Notes: a model not told the origin generated them from the sequence alone. 64,000 nt of DNA from Fimbriimonadaceae bacterium (GCA_019454145.1 CP075366.1:1653564-1717563), one strand, 5' to 3'; positions 9,225 through 18,491 are shown, numbered from the stretch's first letter. Translations and numbers: made by a program.

Positions 9225-10035
9225 TTCTTCCACCGATTGGTTGACGCACTATTGTTTCACCTTGAATCGTATCATGCCCCTTTCCACCGCCCCATCGGTA
9301 ATGGAACAGCCAATTCTCGGGAAATTGCTCTTTATCTGCTCCAACGCCGACCGCTAAGTCTATGATCCACCAAAGTTTTTCGCATAAAACTTGTACTTCT
9401 GGTAGTGTCATTTCGCAACCCAATCGGCTAGGAGATATCCCCGCATGATAGAGAACTTCATCAGCAATCCAGTTGCCAACACCCGCAAACACTTTCTGAT
9501 CAAGCAGGATTGATTTCATAGGTGCTTTTCGTTTTTTTAGCACCGTAAACAACTCTTCTGCGGAGGGCAAGTCAGTCCAGCAGTCTCGGCCTAGTGCTCC
9601 AACCTTTTCGTCTGATTCAACGGAATCTCCCATCCAGAGCCTGGCCAGTCGCCGACCATCCGTGAGCACGACTTCGCGCCCTTCTTCGGTTTTGAGCCGT
9701 AATTTTAAGAACCGGGGCCGACCATTTTCATCATCCAGCGGTGCCTCACCATGTTCGCGCAAACGGATCGTTCCTTTGCCGATTTCTCGCACCCAGCCGC
9801 TCATCCCGAGGTGACCAAACAATATGCCCCGTTCTCCGAGGTCAATCCACCAATATTTTCCTCTTCGCCCAGTTCCAGATACTTTTGCCCCCATCACCTG
9901 CGCCAAAACCGCTTCGGGAGCAACGCCTTTAAGCACTATTTCGTCGGGAAGAACTTCCGCTTCCACTATCGTATGATCTGTCAAAACTCTATCCAATACA
10001 CGTCTGACGGTTTCAACTTCTGGTAGTTCGGGCAT
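9193..10035 (-). CDS. mutM: Formamidopyrimidine-DNA glycosylase family protein with a zincless finger
   Basis: Base-excision repair glycosylase/AP lyase for oxidised purines. It starts MPELPEVETVRRVL, so the catalytic Pro1 and Glu2 are present, and the conserved catalytic Lys lies in GRRGKYWW. The LDQKVFAGVGNWIADEVLY helix-two-turn-helix is intact. The C-terminus normally has a four-Cys zinc finger. Here it reads HYRWGGGKGHDTIQGE then GGRTTAWVPTRQK, with no Cys but with the DNA-contacting Arg kept. This resembles the zincless fingers of plant/fungal Fpg and NEIL1. It converges on mqnA with a 32-bp overlap. Confidence 0.9.
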   Translation of the reverse strand: MPELPEVETVRRVLDRVLTDHTIVEAEVLPDEIVLKGVAPEAVLAQVMGAKVSGTGRRGKYWWIDLGERGILFGHLGMSGWVREIGKGTIRLREHGEAPLDDENGRPRFLKLRLKTEEGREVVLTDGRRLARLWMGDSVESDEKVGALGRDCWTDLPSAEELFTVLKKRKAPMKSILLDQKVFAGVGNWIADEVLYHAGISPSRLGCEMTLPEVQVLCEKLWWIIDLAVGVGADKEQFPENWLFHYRWGGGKGHDTIQGETIVRQPIGGRTTAWVPTRQK

Positions 10036-10079
10036 GAGGCAAGTCTACGGGGGCAACTGTAAAACAAGTAGGCCTGGCA

Positions 10080-10111
10080 CAAAAAAAGCCGCCCACAAAA
10101 GTGAGGGCGGC
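10080..10111 (-). terminator. Rho-independent terminator of the TolB-like gene
   Basis: Read on the minus strand: GCCGCCC, a ten-base loop, GGGCGGC, then a run of seven T. It lies just after the stop codon of the TolB-like gene at 10129. Confidence 0.9.
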
Positions 10112-10128
10112 TCATCCACTCGACAACT

Positions 10129-10974
10129 TTATGGATAAACGAAAGTCGTCATTTTACTGGCGCCAACCGGGCCAACGTCGGTGATATTGGAGCCGTCAGC
10201 GTCCATCCTGCGCAACCGAGTATCGTCGTAATAGAAAATGTAGAATCCGGTCATGTTGTACGAGGCATGGAATTCATTAATTACCGTGTTTGTGATCCTC
10301 GTTTGTGAGCTGCCATTTGCATTGGCTCGGTAGATTTCGTAGTTGCCGTCGCGGTTTGAGCAGAATAAGATAGTTGTCCCATCCGGTGACCAAGCAGGCG
10401 TTGTATCAACTGCCGCATTATTTGTCAGGCGGGTCAATCCAGTTCCGTTACTATTGACAGAATAAACCTCGTCGTTTCCATCACGATCTGATTTGAAAAG
10501 CACTTTTGATCCATCGGCACTGATGCTCGGGAAGTAATCGTTACCTGCGTCGTTGGTTAATCGAACTACGTTTGTGCCATTAGAATTCATGACATAGATT
10601 TCATTGTTTCCATCCCGGTCAGATACAAAAGCTATCTTTGATCCGTTTGCGCTGATAGAAGGTCGCACATCATTCGCCGTATTATTTGTGAGTTGCTGCT
10701 CGTCGCTCCCGTCAGCATTGACGGTGTAAATTTCGTTGTCACCATCAAATTTGCTAGCAGCGATCAGTTTGCTTGAGCTCATAGATCCCAAGAAATAGTT
10801 TATTCCTACCGAATTTACGTTCCCTCCATTCAAATTCGTAGTGAATATTTCATTGCTCTGGTAATAAAGCAGACCACCAAAGGAAGAACCATCAAACCCT
10901 CCAGAACCTCCACAGCCCACTAAGGCAACAACGGCACCTAACGCCAAAATTCGAGTAGCAGTGAATCTCTTCAT
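10129..10974 (-). CDS. TolB-like beta-propeller lipoprotein
   Basis: Exported repeat protein. From the ATG at 10974 it starts with a lipoprotein signal (MKRFTATRILALGAVVALVGC), so Cys after ALVG should be lipidated. The rest is at least five WD40/TolB-type blades with the recurring pattern SDRDGNxEIYxxNxxGTxxxRLTN. Such propellers bind protein partners or carry sensor roles; no enzyme motif is seen. The frame is open 24 codons further upstream to 11046, but that extension would bury the signal peptide, so it was dropped. Confidence 0.85.
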   Translation of the reverse strand: MKRFTATRILALGAVVALVGCGGSGGFDGSSFGGLLYYQSNEIFTTNLNGGNVNSVGINYFLGSMSSSKLIAASKFDGDNEIYTVNADGSDEQQLTNNTANDVRPSISANGSKIAFVSDRDGNNEIYVMNSNGTNVVRLTNDAGNDYFPSISADGSKVLFKSDRDGNDEVYSVNSNGTGLTRLTNNAAVDTTPAWSPDGTTILFCSNRDGNYEIYRANANGSSQTRITNTVINEFHASYNMTGFYIFYYDDTRLRRMDADGSNITDVGPVGASKMTTFVYP

Positions 10975-11143
10975 AGATTCATAGATTGCCACAACCCACT
11001 GAAAAAAATACGGGGCCAGTAAATTCTTTATAAAATTTTCACTCAAGTTCTTCCCAATAAAATTGAACTAAACATCGCCTCAAGCAAACAGCAAATAAAA
11101 ATGACCCACACATATATAGAACTAGTTGCTATGCTTTGAGTCC

Positions 11144-11779
11144 ATGTTGCCAGACACCAAACCATTTACTGCTACGGAAATCGAGACGATCCATAAAGCA
11201 ATCGCTCACCGGCGGTCAATGGGAATCGCGCGACTGGCACCAGAACCAATTGCACGACAAGTGCTAGAAGCTGCGTTTGAAGCCGCTAACTGGGCGCCTA
11301 GCCACGGCGACACTGAACCGTGGCGTTTCATAGTTTTCCAAGGTGAAGCGATTCATCAACTCGCTGAGATTTTCGCGGACGCCTATAAAGTCGCGGCAGA
11401 AGCCGAAGGCAAATTCAAGCAAGAAACTTACGAAGCGCAAAAAGAACGGGCGCTCAGTTCGCCCACGTGGATCGCTATCATCATGCAGCCAGGCTTAGAT
11501 GACCACGGCAACCTAAAAATGCCTCTCGAAGAAGAACTCATGGCAACTGCATGTGCCGTGCAGAACATGCATCTTTCCTTGTGCGCGCAAGGAGTCGTCG
11601 GAATGTGGCACTCCAAAGGTGTATCGGTACATCCGCACACTGCAGAAAAAATAGGAGTTAAAGCTCCCGCGCGGTTACTTGGATTCTTTTTCGCTGGCTA
11701 TCCAAATCAAGAATGGCCGGAAGGTGAACGCGGGCCAGCTCATGAGAAAGTGACGTGGTTATCAAACGTGGATTCCTAG
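11144..11779 (+). CDS. Nitroreductase family protein (FMN-dependent)
   Basis: Predicted NAD(P)H-dependent flavin oxidoreductase. It shows the nitroreductase N-terminal HRRSMGIARLAPEPIARQ, ANWAPSHGDTEPWRFIVF (FMN phosphate contact region) and the C-terminal LGFFFAGYPNQ. The substrate is unknown. ATG 11144 fits the family start; an in-frame TTG at 11126 is less likely. A TATATA about 30 bp upstream could be the -10 element. Confidence 0.86.
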   Translation: MLPDTKPFTATEIETIHKAIAHRRSMGIARLAPEPIARQVLEAAFEAANWAPSHGDTEPWRFIVFQGEAIHQLAEIFADAYKVAAEAEGKFKQETYEAQKERALSSPTWIAIIMQPGLDDHGNLKMPLEEELMATACAVQNMHLSLCAQGVVGMWHSKGVSVHPHTAEKIGVKAPARLLGFFFAGYPNQEWPEGERGPAHEKVTWLSNVDS

Positions 11780-11898
11780 TGTGATACTAGCAAAACTACT
11801 ATTTCTACTCTGAACTCTCAAGTTCTACTTTAACTTTGGCACGTTAGTTGCGATTGTGTGTTCACGAAGCCTTCATCGCTGGAGGGAGAGCTAACAAC

Positions 11899-12483
11899 AT
11901 GAACAAACTCGCATTAATTTTCGCTGCAGTCACGGTCAGTGCTGTTGCGCACGCTGGTGTCTACACATTCGAGCCATCCGATAGAGACTTAGGTGACTTG
12001 GATCACTACTATGCTCAAAGTTGGGGAATCGATTGGAACGTACCCAGTGGTCAAGTGATCACTGGCGCGACACTCACCATCAAAAACATTTGGGACTGGA
12101 CTCAAGAAAGCAACGACATCCTTTACATCACTCTTCTTGACAATCCGGGCACAGGAATCAAGAGCTTCTACGACAACCAAGGCGGCGGCAACTACTTTGG
12201 TAGCAAAGGGCCTCTCGTTGGTACCTGGACCGACCCGGTCGGTGGCGTTGATAGAAACGTCAACCTGTCATTCGATTTGAAGCAGCTTGGTCTTTTGGAT
12301 GAGCTTAACGCCAATGCTGCTGATGGAAAGTTTGGTTTTGGTTTCGACGCAGACTGCCACTACTTCAACGATGGCGTCAAGCTGAAGATCACCACCGAAG
12401 CAGTTCCAGAACCAGCAACCATGACTGGTCTTGCACTCGGCGCACTCGCTCTTGTTCGCAAGCGCATGAAGAAGTCCTCGTAA
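11899..12483 (+). CDS. PEP-CTERM anchored secreted protein
   Basis: Exported surface protein. The signal peptide is MNKLALIFAAVTVSAVAHA. The C-terminal sorting signal is VPEPATM, a hydrophobic segment (GLALGALALV) and the basic tail RKRMKK, which an exosortase elsewhere in the genome would recognise. The central region (about 140 residues) resembles no enzyme I know; it is rich in Asp, Gly and aromatic residues, as in beta-sandwich modules. ATG 11899 is chosen because GGAGGGAG lies about 12 bp upstream. A terminator follows. Confidence 0.88.
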   Translation: MNKLALIFAAVTVSAVAHAGVYTFEPSDRDLGDLDHYYAQSWGIDWNVPSGQVITGATLTIKNIWDWTQESNDILYITLLDNPGTGIKSFYDNQGGGNYFGSKGPLVGTWTDPVGGVDRNVNLSFDLKQLGLLDELNANAADGKFGFGFDADCHYFNDGVKLKITTEAVPEPATMTGLALGALALVRKRMKKSS

Positions 12484-12504
12484 TCGAGAAACTTCACAAC
12501 TTCT

Positions 12505-12537
12505 GCCGGAGGACGCACTGGGTTTCCTCCGGCTTTT
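12505..12537 (+). terminator. Rho-independent terminator after the PEP-CTERM gene
   Basis: GCCGGAGGA, an eleven-base loop, TCCTCCGGC, then TTTT, 22 bp after the stop at 12483. Confidence 0.88.
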
Positions 12538-12599
12538 CATATTTAGCAGTGTCCGATTTCATCTATAATTGAATCTAATAAATCGCCTACACTGTGGGA

Positions 12600-13988
12600 A
12601 TGGACTCAACCGCCTACTATCTGGCTCATAAAGCGAAGGATCACAGATTCGACGGCAAGTTTTTTATCGGCGTAACGAGCACCAAGATTTATTGCCGCCC
12701 CATCTGCAAGGTCAAGACACCAAAACCCGAGAATTGCACTTACCATCCGACCGCTGCCGCGGCCGAGGCAGCTGGATTTCGACCTTGCCTTCTTTGTCGA
12801 CCAGAGCTCGCACCAGGTAATTCGCCGATTGAGCACGCTTCGCGGCTCGCAATTACCGCCAATAACCGCATTCAAGCCGGAGCATTAGATGAACAATCTA
12901 TTGAACAGCTAGCTCAAGAGCTTGGAATTTCGTCACGGCACTTGAACCGGATTCTTCAATCAGAACTGGGCGCCTCGCCCCAACAACTCAACCTCACCCG
13001 AAAACTACACATCGCAAAAAAGCTTCTCACTGAAACAGCACTCCCGGTTAACCAAATCGCTTCCATCGCGGGTTTCAACTCGGCGAGACGGTTGAATGAT
13101 CTCTTTCAAACCCACTACCGTCTAACCCCGACAACATGGCGACGATCAAAAAAACCGCCCGGCGACCTCATCACACTTGCTCTTCAATACCGTGAACCTT
13201 ATGCTATAAAGCCGCTAAGTGATTTCTTCCGAGCACGTCTGCTTACTGGTGTGGAGACAATCAACGATGGCACTTATCTCCGAACTGTTTCGCTCAAAGG
13301 CCACAAAGGGATACTGCAGAATCAGTTTCCTGCTGGCGGGAAGTGTTCAGTTTCACTTTCACCATCGCTTGCTCCAGTGATTCCACAGATCATTCACAGA
13401 GTGAAGCGAATGCTTGATCTGGACGCATCGCCAGACTCGATCAACTGTGCGATTTCAAGCCTTGACCCCATTCCTGGGCTCAGGCTCCCCGGAGCGTTTT
13501 CCCCCTTTGAAACTGCAATCCGTGCCATTTTGGGTCAGCAAGTGTCGGTTGCCGGGGCTTCAACTCTGGCCGCAAGATTGGTCGAACAATTCGGCGAACC
13601 ACTAGACACACCAACGTCGGGTCTCACGCACTTTTTCCCTTCTCCTGCCATATTGGCGTGTCGAGATGTTTCAGAAATTGCCGAGATTGGACTCCCGCTT
13701 GCCCGTGCAAAGACGATCCTCTCGTTTGCTCAAGCCATTGATTCTCAACAAATCTCGCTATCGGCGGGATTAGTTGAGAAATCTTTGACGAACCTTCCGG
13801 GAATCGGCCCTTGGACGGCCCAATACATCTTGATGCGATGCGTCAGCGACCCGGATGCATTCCCAAGCGGCGATTTAGGATTGCTCAAAGCATTCGGAAC
13901 AAAAAATCATTCCGAACTCAATCAGGCTTCAGAAGCCTGGCGACCGTATCGCGCCTACGCGGCAATTCAACTCTGGAGCCAACTATGA
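12600..13988 (+). CDS. Ada N-terminal/AraC HTH fused to AlkA 3-methyladenine DNA glycosylase
   Basis: Adaptive-response protein combining sensing and repair of methylated DNA. Residues 1-70 form the Ada metal-binding domain that takes a methyl group from phosphotriesters: C32 (predicted acceptor), C36, C63 and C66 in KIYCRPIC and FRPCLLC. An AraC-type double HTH follows (about 85-180). The C-terminal half is AlkA: an N-terminal lobe, AIRAILGQQVSVAGA, then the helix-hairpin-helix LPGIGPWTAQYI and the catalytic Asp in PSGDLGL. ATG 12600 is preferred to the GTG two codons upstream. Its stop overlaps the ogt start (ATGA), so both are made together. Confidence 0.92.
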   Translation: MDSTAYYLAHKAKDHRFDGKFFIGVTSTKIYCRPICKVKTPKPENCTYHPTAAAAEAAGFRPCLLCRPELAPGNSPIEHASRLAITANNRIQAGALDEQSIEQLAQELGISSRHLNRILQSELGASPQQLNLTRKLHIAKKLLTETALPVNQIASIAGFNSARRLNDLFQTHYRLTPTTWRRSKKPPGDLITLALQYREPYAIKPLSDFFRARLLTGVETINDGTYLRTVSLKGHKGILQNQFPAGGKCSVSLSPSLAPVIPQIIHRVKRMLDLDASPDSINCAISSLDPIPGLRLPGAFSPFETAIRAILGQQVSVAGASTLAARLVEQFGEPLDTPTSGLTHFFPSPAILACRDVSEIAEIGLPLARAKTILSFAQAIDSQQISLSAGLVEKSLTNLPGIGPWTAQYILMRCVSDPDAFPSGDLGLLKAFGTKNHSELNQASEAWRPYRAYAAIQLWSQL

Positions 13989-14488
13989 ACCTCATTCAAT
14001 CCATTTACGAATCTCCCATCGGGCCAATCGAACTCAAGGCTACTGAACGTGGATTGAGTTCGCTATATTTCACGAATCACCGTCACGACCGGCATTTGCC
14101 CGCTAAATCCGGCTCCAGTCCGGTTATCGAACAAGCAAAGCAGGAACTCTCTGAATACTTCGCCAAATCTCGAAAAGAGTTCACAGTTCCGCTTGATCCC
14201 GTCGGCACAGAATTCCAGCTCCGGGTTTGGGAGCAACTGAAGCAAATCCCTTTTGGGCTAACCATTTCTTACATCGAACTCGCTCGGCGCATTGGCAACG
14301 AAAAAGCGAGCCGAGCCGTAGGTGCGGCAAATGGGAAAAACCCAATCTCAATCATTATTCCCTGCCATCGGGTAATCGCGGCTGATGGAACATTGCATGG
14401 ATACGGAGGCGGATTGCCGATCAAGCAAGCCTTACTGGAGCTGGAAAACGCTGTTTTTACTAAGCAGGAGTCGTTGTTTTCAGAGTAA
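13985..14488 (+). CDS. ogt: Methylated-DNA-[protein]-cysteine S-methyltransferase
   Basis: Suicide repair protein that removes alkyl groups from O6-alkylguanine and O4-alkylthymine. It has the active-site motif IIPCHRVIAADGTLHGYGGG, with the acceptor Cys in PCHR, and the DNA-binding helix region ELARRIGNEKASRAVGAANGKNP. At 167 residues it has the usual size of Ogt/MGMT. The ATGA overlap with the Ada-AlkA gene makes a two-gene alkylation-repair operon, probably induced by the Ada domain. Confidence 0.95.
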   Translation: MNLIQSIYESPIGPIELKATERGLSSLYFTNHRHDRHLPAKSGSSPVIEQAKQELSEYFAKSRKEFTVPLDPVGTEFQLRVWEQLKQIPFGLTISYIELARRIGNEKASRAVGAANGKNPISIIIPCHRVIAADGTLHGYGGGLPIKQALLELENAVFTKQESLFSE

Positions 14489-15037
14489 CTAACGCGGTCG
14501 GTTCATGATTCCCGCCAAGAGCAGTGAACCATAAAGCACCAAGCAGACAGCGCCTATAACAATGCCGAAAATAGCCCGGCCTTTCCCTGTTTTGTGGGGA
14601 TTGGCTTTTAAATCCTGAAGTGCTTTTAAGCCAGTTATGATTGCAAATGGAGCAAATATGAAAAGAACCGATAGTAACCCCAGATAGCTAGCCGTAACCG
14701 CCCAACCGGAAGAATGGATGGGAGCTACAAACCTCATAGGATCCTGGTTGCCGTCTTTTCTTTCACCGGAAATTTGTGTTTGTTGCTCTCTCATATCTGC
14801 AGGTGTGGGAGGAGCCAACCATTGACCGCCTGGAACCACTACTGGTGGAAGTTGAGCAGCAGATTGCGAATCTATTAGCTCTCGAATTTGATCCATAGTC
14901 AAGATTTGCCCGGTTTCTGCTAAGCGAACTATTAAGGAATTTAACTCACCTCTTCTAAAGTAGCCACTCAAAGTTTCGAAATCTACGGTCATCGGCGGCA
15001 TCCCGCCGCCTTCGATAAGATATTGGGCTTCGTTCAT
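14489..15037 (-). CDS. Membrane protein, GYF_2-like N-terminus with DUF4190-like C-terminus
   Basis: Predicted inner-membrane protein of 182 residues. The first ~65 residues (YLIEGGGMPPMTVDFETL, then GQILTMDQIRELI) look like the small GYF_2-type domain often fused to membrane segments. A Pro/Gln-rich linker follows. The C-terminus has two hydrophobic segments around a GLKALQDLKANPHKTGKGRA loop, the pattern of DUF4190. The function is unknown. It ends one base after ogt (convergent). Confidence 0.7.
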   Translation of the reverse strand: MNEAQYLIEGGGMPPMTVDFETLSGYFRRGELNSLIVRLAETGQILTMDQIRELIDSQSAAQLPPVVVPGGQWLAPPTPADMREQQTQISGERKDGNQDPMRFVAPIHSSGWAVTASYLGLLSVLFIFAPFAIITGLKALQDLKANPHKTGKGRAIFGIVIGAVCLVLYGSLLLAGIMNRPR

Positions 15038-15148
15038 GAGTGCTGATATTTTGGCAAATACACCGCGAAAATAGATTTTAACTCTTAGACCTAATAGCCG
15101 GAACTTTTTTATATTCCGGCTATACTAATCGTAATGTAGAGGACAATT

Positions 15149-16231
15149 ATGAACTTTTCAAATCGGCTACGTGCCCTGGCTCCACTCTCGTTATTAGCAA
15201 TTGCCTGTATTGCAAATGCCGAAATTCAATACGAAATCATCCAGATGGGAATACTCCCTGGTTACGGAGCTGGTTACGCGACAGCTATTAACAATAACAA
15301 CCGAGTTGTTGGTTATTCCTACGCTTTAGGCAATCTCACTAAGGCAACACAATGGAGCGAGGGTTTTGGGCTTACTGAAATCGTTGGGTACGAAAACACG
15401 CGCGCCTACGATATCAACGACAACAATTTGGTTGCCGGCTATATGGAAGACGAACAAGGTTTTGAACGGGGGTTCTCGTGGATCAACGGAGGTTGGTTCC
15501 ATAACAACTCCATCGACGGCACTTCCGGTGCCCTCACTCGCGGCATCAATAACTTGAACCAAAGTGTCGGATTTAGCAGTTGGGGAGACAGTGCCCGTGC
15601 GACTGGCTGGCTTCTTGGATCCCCTGGATTCGCCCTGCCTAACCAAAACCCTCCTGGTCAATCATATGCTTATGATCTTAATGACGTGGGAGAAAGCGTC
15701 GGACGCACAAGGTTCAATGGCATTGACCACGCCACCGTGTTCCATAACGACAATACGATTCTTGACCTTCATAGTCTTATTCCTCAAGGAGCGAAGTTCA
15801 GTCAAGCCACAAGTATTAACAATGCCAACTGGATCGTAGGCGATTACCTCGATGAAAACTTTAGGTCACGCGGCTTTTACTTCAACTACGAAGTCGGAAT
15901 GAATTTCTTGGAAACTCCCGGTTTCAACTTAAATTTGAATGCAATTTCGGATACGGGGATCATCGTCGGCAGTACTAACGAATCTCGAGCAATGATGTGG
16001 AGGACAGAAACTGGCTTAGTTGATCTCAATACCCTTGTTGTTCCAAATTCCGGCTGGACTTTGATAGAAGCGCAAGATGTCAATGATGCTGGTTGGATCG
16101 TTGGCAGAGGGCTATACAACGGTATCTATCAGCCTTACATCGCTCGACCTACCGATGCCGTACCTGAACCTGCAACGATGATTGCCTTAGGATTAGGTGT
16201 TGCAGCACTGATTAAGCGAAGAAAGCGCTAA
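15149..16231 (+). CDS. PEP-CTERM protein with HAF-type repeats
   Basis: Secreted, surface-anchored repeat protein. After the signal peptide (SLLAIACIANA) it has about seven HAF-like repeats of the form INxxNxVVGYS / DINDNNLVAGY / GINNLNQSVGFS, each probably a propeller blade. The C-terminal sorting signal is VPEPATMIALGLGVAALIKRRKR. ATG 15149 has GAGGA about 8 bp upstream. It may be a surface adhesin or structural protein; nothing suggests an enzyme. Followed by a terminator. Confidence 0.88.
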   Translation: MNFSNRLRALAPLSLLAIACIANAEIQYEIIQMGILPGYGAGYATAINNNNRVVGYSYALGNLTKATQWSEGFGLTEIVGYENTRAYDINDNNLVAGYMEDEQGFERGFSWINGGWFHNNSIDGTSGALTRGINNLNQSVGFSSWGDSARATGWLLGSPGFALPNQNPPGQSYAYDLNDVGESVGRTRFNGIDHATVFHNDNTILDLHSLIPQGAKFSQATSINNANWIVGDYLDENFRSRGFYFNYEVGMNFLETPGFNLNLNAISDTGIIVGSTNESRAMMWRTETGLVDLNTLVVPNSGWTLIEAQDVNDAGWIVGRGLYNGIYQPYIARPTDAVPEPATMIALGLGVAALIKRRKR

Positions 16232-16238
16232 CAACTGA

Positions 16239-16267
16239 GGGGTTGATCTGAGTCAACCCCTTCTTTT
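16239..16267 (+). terminator. Rho-independent terminator after the HAF-repeat gene
   Basis: GGGGTTGA, a six-base loop, TCAACCCC, then TTCTTTT. The minus strand lacks a T run, so it serves the plus-strand gene. Confidence 0.87.
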
Positions 16268-16277
16268 CTCTAACCTA

Positions 16278-18458
16278 TTACCGCCACGCTTTTGGCATCC
16301 ATTCCCGATAAACGCCAGCTTTTGCTTCGGCTTCTTTCGAGCAACCAACTCCCCACATTTGGCAATAACGAGAAAGGTCTCGGCCTACAAGCCCCGACAT
16401 TTGAACCAAGAAAGCATCTCGGCGTTCCTGATCCGTTTTTGGTCGTTGTGCTGGAGGCAGTGACTCGAAATAGCTGAACAGCTTTGTCATAGGCTCAAAA
16501 CCGAAGTCGCGATGGATTTCCATCCAAAAGGTAAGGCCGTACCAGGGATCCTTTTGATAGTATTTTTCCGCGCCAGGCTTCGATTTCACTAAGTTCAGTC
16601 GCTCAGTAACTTGCGTAGACGCCATGGAACCGTGTCCCTCTAAACTGCCATTAAAGTGTAAGCATCCGAACACGGAAAAGAGGTTATTGGTCACCTCTCC
16701 CCAACCAGACCATGTCCATTCTGGTCGTTGGTAGTTGTGGCCAAGTTCGTGATAGAAACCCCAATTTGGATTGCCTTCTTTACCTCGCAAAACAGATAGA
16801 TCAACGAATCTTTTCGAAACGTCTTCCCAGGTCATGATTGGGTAGCCGGAGTGCATATAACCAGCAGAAATCTGCCGATCTACTTGATAGCGATGCTCGG
16901 TGGTTGCAGGTGCTAATGCATAGAATTTTTCTGCCTCCCGAACCATCTCGTCCCAGTATCGCGCAACGTCTGAAGGCTTTTCTAATGTTTTTAACGCACT
17001 GGATGGGACACAAATCGCGGATTGATCGCCCACAATTTCGCCCCAAGGAACGTCGGCGTTCCTCAGGCGCCTCCAATCGCTTTCGGTCGTTCGACCAAGG
17101 AAAAAGGTAGGAGCCTCGACGCCACCATTGATCGTAACCGAAGCTCTCGGGAGAGGGCTTTCACAGGTCACATAAACCATTCCACCAAACGGATTTACTG
17201 CTTCAGCAATTCCATTAACGACAGGAATTTCCAACGTGATTGAAGGGAATCTCTGCCATGAATCCAGATGCCACAAAGTGTCCTTGTGTCCGCCAATGCG
17301 CAGACCCAAGCGACTTGCGCCAAACGCTGAACCAACTCTGAGTTGAATTTTTTCGCCAGGAGGCGCATAGCAACCGGTTGACCACCATTTTCTTTGCCCA
17401 CCACCGATGGTGACAATGACGGACTTTCTTACTTCGTTCTCACCAACTGAACCAGGAAAGTCGGCTGACGCAGGGTGAGCTTTAACTTGATCAAGCGGCA
17501 TAGACCGCCACTGCAAATCATAAACCGCCGCTCCAATCCTGGCGCGGAAGTCTTCCATTCCGATCGGTTTGCCTTTTACGGGATAATTTGCCGCTCCTTG
17601 TTTGGAAACAACCTCTCGAACGTGCTTTCCAAAATCGGAATCTACTTGGCAGTCTGAAACTGCTGAGATCAGCGTGTTTGCCAGAATGCCTGCGGCTTCT
17701 TTGTTGACATTCTCGCCCGATTCGAAGATTGCAAGTGCCGTTTTTGCATTGTGTTCCGGGAGGGCTGGTTCCAGCTTGAATTTGCCCTCGGTGGAATCCA
17801 GCATTCCATCTGCGAACCCAATTCCCATTGGGGCCAATAATTTTTGACCCGGGTGATCGGCTCTAATTGATTTGCTCGGATTGAGTTGCAACCATCCCCA
17901 AGGTGTATCGGTTATGAGTATCGCACCGCCTTCGTAAACGTACTTTTGGAGATCGCTCACTGCGCTTGAATTCGAGCGAAGCAAGTCCATTCCGACGACC
18001 AAAACCGAGCAATCTTTCATTGCCAGGTTCAGCTGATCAAGTTCAAATCTTTCCGCCTTGACACGATCTAGCCCAGGAATCGAAAATGGCCCTTTCGCCA
18101 TCCAGCCAATAGGACGACCGCTGGTGTAAAGCCATTTGAATAGTTTGCTGTTCATCGGATGCTGGAGGTTCGCTTCCAGAAGTGAGCCATGTCCGTAGGC
18201 GGCAACTTTCCCTTTACCGTATTCTGCAGCGACAACCGCTGGCCGAGTGGATTTTCCATCCTTTGCTGATGCAAGAACAACTGCACGGTCTCCAAAAGCC
18301 ATTACTACCCCAGGGATTGCCCCATTCAAGTTCGCAGGAGGCAAATCCTGAGTAAATGTTGCTTGCAAATTAAGAAGCGACTGGCTTGGTTCGACCGCTT
18401 GAGTCTGACCGGCTGCAAAGGCGGACAGCACTAAAAAATTGACGGCGGCAGCAAACAT
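16278..18458 (-). CDS. Secreted M60-like metallopeptidase
   Basis: Predicted exported zinc peptidase of the M60/enhancin-like (gluzincin) group, whose characterised members cut glycosylated or mucin-like proteins. The catalytic motif is FYHELGHNYQRPEWTW, with HExxH and a downstream Glu in GWGEVTNNLF. The signal peptide is NFLVLSAFAAGQTQA. Residues about 25-270 contain an unassigned domain (EYGKGKVAAYGHGSLLE; VYEGGAILITDTPWG) resembling a glutamine-amidotransferase-like fold. A beta-rich region precedes the peptidase part. The substrate is unknown; the nearby rhamnosidase and GH43 genes point to glycoprotein or glycan turnover. Confidence 0.82.
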   Translation of the reverse strand: MFAAAVNFLVLSAFAAGQTQAVEPSQSLLNLQATFTQDLPPANLNGAIPGVVMAFGDRAVVLASAKDGKSTRPAVVAAEYGKGKVAAYGHGSLLEANLQHPMNSKLFKWLYTSGRPIGWMAKGPFSIPGLDRVKAERFELDQLNLAMKDCSVLVVGMDLLRSNSSAVSDLQKYVYEGGAILITDTPWGWLQLNPSKSIRADHPGQKLLAPMGIGFADGMLDSTEGKFKLEPALPEHNAKTALAIFESGENVNKEAAGILANTLISAVSDCQVDSDFGKHVREVVSKQGAANYPVKGKPIGMEDFRARIGAAVYDLQWRSMPLDQVKAHPASADFPGSVGENEVRKSVIVTIGGGQRKWWSTGCYAPPGEKIQLRVGSAFGASRLGLRIGGHKDTLWHLDSWQRFPSITLEIPVVNGIAEAVNPFGGMVYVTCESPLPRASVTINGGVEAPTFFLGRTTESDWRRLRNADVPWGEIVGDQSAICVPSSALKTLEKPSDVARYWDEMVREAEKFYALAPATTEHRYQVDRQISAGYMHSGYPIMTWEDVSKRFVDLSVLRGKEGNPNWGFYHELGHNYQRPEWTWSGWGEVTNNLFSVFGCLHFNGSLEGHGSMASTQVTERLNLVKSKPGAEKYYQKDPWYGLTFWMEIHRDFGFEPMTKLFSYFESLPPAQRPKTDQERRDAFLVQMSGLVGRDLSRYCQMWGVGCSKEAEAKAGVYREWMPKAWR

Positions 18459-18491
18459 AAATAGATTCTACGCAATTACTTGATTCAAGAA

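Noticed and set aside
10129-10974. Suspected internal DNA repeats in the propeller gene
   Set aside because: Similar segments (GATCGGGATGG-like) reflect protein blades in one frame, not mobile or satellite DNA.
13811-13984. Longer upstream start for ogt
   Set aside because: The frame is open upstream only inside the AlkA catalytic region. ATG 13985 matches the Ogt family start and the ATGA junction.
15149-16231. HAF-type repeats considered as a DNA tandem repeat or CRISPR-like array
   Set aside because: The repetition is at protein level with diverged codons; no direct DNA repeats with spacers are present.
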